Below, piece after piece: positions 60,023 to 64,000 of a stretch of 64,000 nucleotides of DNA. The notes beneath the pieces were generated by a model. The model saw only the letters and a list, made by a program, of their open reading frames with translations, ran no database searches and had not been told where the DNA came from. Each line of letters begins with the position of its first letter. The first letter of the stretch is position 1. The stretch is from assembly GCF_001439815.1 (NCBI RefSeq), contig NZ_JYLM01000011.1:1-64000 (forward strand). The letters are read 5' to 3'. Origin of the DNA: Pseudomonas orientalis. Its GTDB lineage: Bacteria > Pseudomonadota > Gammaproteobacteria > Pseudomonadales > Pseudomonadaceae. The translations under genes and the position numbers were made by a program.

Positions 60023-61446
60023 CAGGCGTCCCGTGTCACGCGAAGCACTTCTTCGGGCGCGGTCACGCCGCTACTGACCCAGCGCTCGCCGTCCTCACGC
60101 ATGCTGAACATACCCGCACGGCGTGCTGCGGCTTTGAGCGCCTGTTCATCGGCCCCCTGGTGGATCAGCGTGCGAATGTCATCGTCAATGCAGAACAGCT
60201 CATGAATACCGGTGCGGCCGCTGTAGCCCGTGTGGTTGCATACCGGGCATCCAGGCGCACGCCAAATTCCCGGACGGGCCTGATCTTCTTCCTTGCAGTG
60301 CAGGCAAAGCCGGCGTACCAGACGCTGAGCCAGAACGCCGAGCATTGACGACGCCAGCAAGAAGGGCTCGACCCCCATGTCCAGCAAGCGGTTGACGGCG
60401 GACACTGCGTCGTTGGTGTGCAACGTCGCCAGCACCAAGTGCCCGGTGAGTGAGGCCTGCACCGCAATCTGCGCGGTCTCCAGGTCGCGGATTTCACCGA
60501 TCATGATGACGTCCGGGTCCTGACGCAGGATCGCGCGCAGGGCCAGTGCGAAGGTCATGTCGATCCTGGCATTGACCTGGATCTGGCTGATACCCGGCAG
60601 GTCATATTCCACTGGGTCTTCTACGGTGAGAATATTGCTGGTACTTGCATCCAGCCGTGCCAGGGCGGCGTACAAACTGGTGGTCTTGCCGCTGCCGGTG
60701 GGCCCGGTGACCAGTACAATGCCGTGGGGCTGGCGAATCAGGCTGTCGAGCCTGGCCAGCACCGAGGGCGCCATGCCGAGGGTTTCCAGTTGCAGGCGAC
60801 CCGCCTGCTTGTCCAACAGACGCATCACCACCCGCTCGCCATGCCCGGTAGGCACCGTCGACACCCGGATATCAATAGGCCGCCCGGCCACACGTAGCGC
60901 GATGCGACCGTCCTGGGGCAAGCGTTTTTCAGCGATATCCAATTGCGCCATGATCTTGATCCGCGAGATCAGTGCACCATGCAAGGCCTTGCGTGGCGAC
61001 ACTACATCGCGCAGCGTGCCGTCGACCCGATAACGCACCACCGAATGACTTTCGTAGGGCTCGATGTGGATGTCGCTCGCCTCGTCCCGCGCCGCCTGGG
61101 TGAGCAAGGCGTTGATCATGCGGATCACCGGTGCGCCGTCCTGGGTGTCGAGCAGGTCGGCGATCTCGGGGATGTCCTGCATCAGTCGGTCCAGGTCCAC
61201 TTCGTTTTCCGCCGCGCCCACCACGGCGGCGGCACTGCCTGTGTCGGCATAGGCGCCGGCAAGCAGGCCGTCGATCTCGGCATCACCTACTCGCTCCAGG
61301 CGCAGGGGGCCGAACTGACGGCGGGCTTCAGCGATCGCCCAGCTCGCGGTGGACGGGCATACCGTCAGCATCGCGCCCTCCTCGCCCTCACGCAGCAGAA
61401 TACGGTGTGCCTTGGCCCAGGCGTAAGGCAGCGCACTCATACTCAA
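60022..61446 (-). CDS. gspE: Type II secretion ATPase
   Basis: Hexameric cytoplasmic ATPase that powers pseudopilus assembly. The 474-residue product has Walker A GPTGSGKTTSLY, the Asp box, Walker B and His box regions (QDPDVIMIGEIRD, GHLVLATLHTND). The tetracysteine zinc motif is present as CLHCKEED and CPVCNHTGYSGRTG. The N-terminal domain is short. It overlaps the gspD stop by four bases. Confidence 0.95.
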   Translation of the reverse strand: MSMSALPYAWAKAHRILLREGEEGAMLTVCPSTASWAIAEARRQFGPLRLERVGDAEIDGLLAGAYADTGSAAAVVGAAENEVDLDRLMQDIPEIADLLDTQDGAPVIRMINALLTQAARDEASDIHIEPYESHSVVRYRVDGTLRDVVSPRKALHGALISRIKIMAQLDIAEKRLPQDGRIALRVAGRPIDIRVSTVPTGHGERVVMRLLDKQAGRLQLETLGMAPSVLARLDSLIRQPHGIVLVTGPTGSGKTTSLYAALARLDASTSNILTVEDPVEYDLPGISQIQVNARIDMTFALALRAILRQDPDVIMIGEIRDLETAQIAVQASLTGHLVLATLHTNDAVSAVNRLLDMGVEPFLLASSMLGVLAQRLVRRLCLHCKEEDQARPGIWRAPGCPVCNHTGYSGRTGIHELFCIDDDIRTLIHQGADEQALKAAARRAGMFSMREDGERWVSSGVTAPEEVLRVTRDA

Positions 61447-63791
61447 TACACCTCTCGCCCCGCTGGCGCGGCGGCCTGCGGTACCGCGCGGTGCGTCGCG
61501 CGTGGTTGGGCACCCCCTATCGGCACGGCCTGGGCCGCCTCGGGCAATTGAGGCGTCTGCATGTCGGGTAATGCCCAGTTATGTTCCGGTTGCAAATGCC
61601 CCTGAGCGCGGCGCATGTAGTCGTACCGGTTCAGGGTGATTGCGCGCCCGGCGCCACTGTCGCGGATGATATACGGGCGCAAAAACACCATCAGGTTGGT
61701 CTTGGCGATGGCCCGTCGCTCGTTGCGAAACAGCGCCCCCAGCCCCGGAATGCTCGACAGCCACGGTACGGCTTCATTGCTCTGGCTGTAGCCATCCTGG
61801 AGCAGGCCGCCGAGGACCATGATCTGTCCGTCATCGAGCAAAATACTGGTGTCGATCGCGCGCTTGTTGGTGACGATGCCGGCCGACGTCGCGCTGCTGG
61901 AGGCGCGCTCGTCGATGCTGCTGACTTCCTGGTAGATATCGAGCTTGACCGTGCCACCTTCGGAGATCTGCGGGCGCACATTCAGTTTCAAGCCGACCTC
62001 TTCGCGGGTGACGGTCTGGAACGGGTTGTTGCTGGTACCGCCGCCGCCCGTGACGTAGCTGCCGCTGACAAACGGAATGGTCTGCCCCACGAAAATGCTC
62101 GCGGCTTCGTTATCCAGGGTCAGCAGGTTCGGCGTCGACAGTACGTTGCTGCCGCCTTTGCTTTTCAGGGCGCGAGCCAACACTTTGAGGTCCATGACCT
62201 TGCCAATGCCGGGCACATCCACGCTGCCGTTGATAAAGCCCAGGCTGAGGCCGCCGGGCAGCACGTCAACGCTGGTCTTGCCATTGAGGTTAAAGCCCGT
62301 ACCGCCCAGGTTGGCTCCGCCGATCACGCCTTTACCGGCCAGGTCGCCGCTTTGCCACTGCACACCGAACTCGTTGGCATCGTCCTCGTTGACTTCAACG
62401 ATCAGGCTTTCAATGACGACCTGGGCGCGGCGCTGGTCGAGCATGTCGATGACTTCCCGCAGGTTGCGGTACAGCGGTTCAGGGGCGGAAATCAATAAGG
62501 TGTTGGTGGTCGAGTCCGCTTGAAGGGTCACCCCGCCGGCGCTGAAGGCAACGTTCTGCTCGCTCTGTTGCTCGCCGGGTTGGCCGGTCGAGCTGCTTGC
62601 CATCAGCGCCGACTCATCATTGCCGTTATTGACAGTGCCTTGGCTGCTGCTCTGCCCGATCTGGCTGCCCGTGGTAGTGGCGCCCATCGCGCTGAGCACC
62701 GAACGCGCATTGTCGCCCCCTCCCTTGTCGCTTTCACCCGTCAGCAAACCGCGCAGCGACTGAGCCAGTTTTGCCGCCTGGGCATTGCGCAGGTACACCA
62801 CGTGCAAATTACTGGGGTTGGCTTGGGCGTTATCGAGCTTGTAAATCAAATTACGCGCCAAGTCGGTTCGCTCCGGGCTACCGGCACGAATCACGATGGC
62901 ATTGGAGCGTGGATCGCCCACCACGGTGATTTTCTGCGTCGCATCGCTGCCCGGCTGTTCCAGCAGTTGCGCAACCATCTCGGCGATATCCACGGCGATA
63001 CCGTTCTGAACCTGCACCACGTCGGTGTCGATGGCGCTTGGGGTATCGATGCCTGCAATCAACTGCGCCACCCGTGTGAGGTTCTCGGCGTAGTCGGTGA
63101 CAACGATGGTGTTGTTGCCCGGATAGGCATTGATCGGGTTGTTGGGTGAAACGATCGGGCGCAATACCGGGACCAGGTTCACTGCGTTTTCGTACTGCAG
63201 GCGAAACGTACGTGTGAGCATGCCGTTACTGCCGACGCTGTCGGCACTGTAGACCGGCCCGCCCAGCAGCTTGGCATCAGCCTCGGGCACCACCTGTGCG
63301 ATGCCGCCCACATCCACGACGCTGAACCCTTGCATACGTAACGTCGCCAGCAGCATGTCATAGGCCTGATGCGCCGGCACCTGCCCTTCGGAGACCAGCG
63401 TGAGCGTGCCCTTGACGCGGGGGTCGAGCAGAAATTGCTGACCGGTGGCGCGGGACAACGCTCGCACTACCGCTTGAATATCGGCCTCGACAAAATTCAA
63501 CGTAATGGGTTGATCACCCAAAGGCTTGCTCGGTGCCGTTTGCGTCCGACCGGCAGCGCCGTTGTGCGCGCTGCGGGTGACCTTGTGCAACGGTCGCGGC
63601 TGTCGTTCGATCTGCACTTGCGCGCGCTGCCTGTCGACCAACGCATCGCCGCTGCGTTGGGTGGTGGCCAGGGGCAGACCGAGTTCACTGTCCCGCGGCG
63701 ACTGCGCTGGAGGGAGTGAGCTGCATGCGCCCAGCGCCAGTAACAGAAACGGCGCGGCCGTGCGTACATAATTGGAACCTGACCACTTCAT
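61443..63791 (-). CDS. gspD: Type II secretion outer-membrane secretin
   Basis: The 782-residue secretin has a lipoprotein signal with lipobox LGAC (Cys23). The N0 domain starts LNFVEADIQAVVRALSRATG, and N1-N3 domains carry a Ser/Gly-rich linker in N3 (about 370-425). The C-domain has VIESLIVEVNED, VPWLSSIPGLGALFR and LMVFLRPYIIRD. A Pro/Ala-rich tail follows. The lipidated form suggests self-piloting or pilotin-independent assembly, as in Hxc-like systems; this is inference. The start overlaps the gspM stop by four bases. Confidence 0.95.
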   Translation of the reverse strand: MKWSGSNYVRTAAPFLLLALGACSSLPPAQSPRDSELGLPLATTQRSGDALVDRQRAQVQIERQPRPLHKVTRSAHNGAAGRTQTAPSKPLGDQPITLNFVEADIQAVVRALSRATGQQFLLDPRVKGTLTLVSEGQVPAHQAYDMLLATLRMQGFSVVDVGGIAQVVPEADAKLLGGPVYSADSVGSNGMLTRTFRLQYENAVNLVPVLRPIVSPNNPINAYPGNNTIVVTDYAENLTRVAQLIAGIDTPSAIDTDVVQVQNGIAVDIAEMVAQLLEQPGSDATQKITVVGDPRSNAIVIRAGSPERTDLARNLIYKLDNAQANPSNLHVVYLRNAQAAKLAQSLRGLLTGESDKGGGDNARSVLSAMGATTTGSQIGQSSSQGTVNNGNDESALMASSSTGQPGEQQSEQNVAFSAGGVTLQADSTTNTLLISAPEPLYRNLREVIDMLDQRRAQVVIESLIVEVNEDDANEFGVQWQSGDLAGKGVIGGANLGGTGFNLNGKTSVDVLPGGLSLGFINGSVDVPGIGKVMDLKVLARALKSKGGSNVLSTPNLLTLDNEAASIFVGQTIPFVSGSYVTGGGGTSNNPFQTVTREEVGLKLNVRPQISEGGTVKLDIYQEVSSIDERASSSATSAGIVTNKRAIDTSILLDDGQIMVLGGLLQDGYSQSNEAVPWLSSIPGLGALFRNERRAIAKTNLMVFLRPYIIRDSGAGRAITLNRYDYMRRAQGHLQPEHNWALPDMQTPQLPEAAQAVPIGGAQPRATHRAVPQAAAPAGREVY

Positions 63792-64000
63792 GATGCTTCC
63801 TTAGCGCCTTGCATCTGATCCATACGGACGGTTCCCGAGAGCGTGCCAGCCGTGTTATCGGTCGTGGCCTCGCCCGCACGCTGCAGGCGAGCCTCGACCA
63901 CTTCCAGTGAAAATTGATTGGGGTAACTCAATAGCCAGGCGATCACCGCATCGGCGGGTGCCTCTGCGAACGTCAATTGCCAGGATGCATCACTGGCCTG
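63788..64000 (-). CDS. gspM: Type II secretion protein M-like, C-terminal part
   Basis: The reading frame runs off the right edge; only the last 70 residues are visible. WQLTFAEAPADAVIAWLLSY followed by EVVEARLQRAGEATTDN and GTVRM matches the ferredoxin-like C-terminal domain of GspM (a strand, WL helix, strand with Leu-x-Arg, and G-x-V-x-strand). Its place directly before gspD is unusual for classical gsp order but common in Hxc/Xps-like clusters. The assignment is by position and a short pattern. Confidence 0.6.
   Translation of the reverse strand, partial: QASDASWQLTFAEAPADAVIAWLLSYPNQFSLEVVEARLQRAGEATTDNTAGTLSGTVRMDQMQGAKEAS

Overview
The window looks like chromosomal DNA of a Pseudomonas of the fluorescens lineage. 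The evidence is high GC coding sequence, REP palindromes of the kinds GTAGGAGCGAGC and GGGGGCAAGCCCCCTCCCAC, a cytochrome o operon, a Lsc-type levansucrase, a pectate lyase beside a type II secretion cluster, KGG (con-10/YciG-like) stress proteins and a very large DUF6543/dermonecrotic-toxin-like protein. No rRNA, tRNA, CRISPR array or intact insertion sequence was recognised. Species cannot be fixed from sequence inspection alone.

Layout. 0-7 kb: a dCache-GGDEF diguanylate cyclase, two KGG-repeat proteins, a ClpP-like serine peptidase, small zinc-ribbon and DUF proteins, then an SRPBCC protein coupled to a zinc alcohol dehydrogenase. 7-15 kb: an amino-acid permease and a cyoABCDE quinol oxidase operon, flanked on both sides by direct copies of a long intergenic repeat. 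15-19.6 kb: a LOV-domain hybrid kinase, a YciE/F ferritin-like protein, a manganese catalase and another KGG protein, resembling the yciGFE-katN stress module. 19.6-26.2 kb: a tightly overlapping operon (glycosyltransferase, UDP-galactopyranose mutase, GH1-like glycosidase, ABC exporter) divergent from galE, probably for a galactofuranose-containing glycan. 26.4-30 kb: levansucrase behind a LexA-like box, a LysE exporter overlapping a broken VOC gene, and a Fic-like/HAD pair. 30-34 kb: pstSCAB without phoU. 34-40 kb: SDR, EamA transporter, LysR regulator, a two-component pair and an alginate-lyase-family protein. 40-41 kb: a repeat island with a 69/70-bp tandem array. 41-49.8 kb: a nine-gene accessory chemotaxis operon behind a sigma-28-like promoter. 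49.9-57.2 kb: the 1,725-residue toxin-like protein and an M3 peptidase. 57.6-64 kb: pectate lyase and gspM-D-E-F, with gspM running off the window.

Themes. Stress and stationary-phase survival (KGG proteins, Mn catalase, ferritin-like protein, LOV kinase), surface and extracellular polysaccharide (Galf-type cluster, levansucrase, pectate lyase, alginate-lyase-like protein) and environmental sensing (chemotaxis, two-component systems) dominate. This fits a plant- or soil-associated bacterium. The most unusual items are the Fic-like protein whose motif His is Gln, the giant protein with an aspzincin-type motif near its C terminus, the LexA-like operator before levansucrase, the duplicated KGG promoter block, and the tandem REP array. 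All functions are inferred from sequence reading; no database search was possible.
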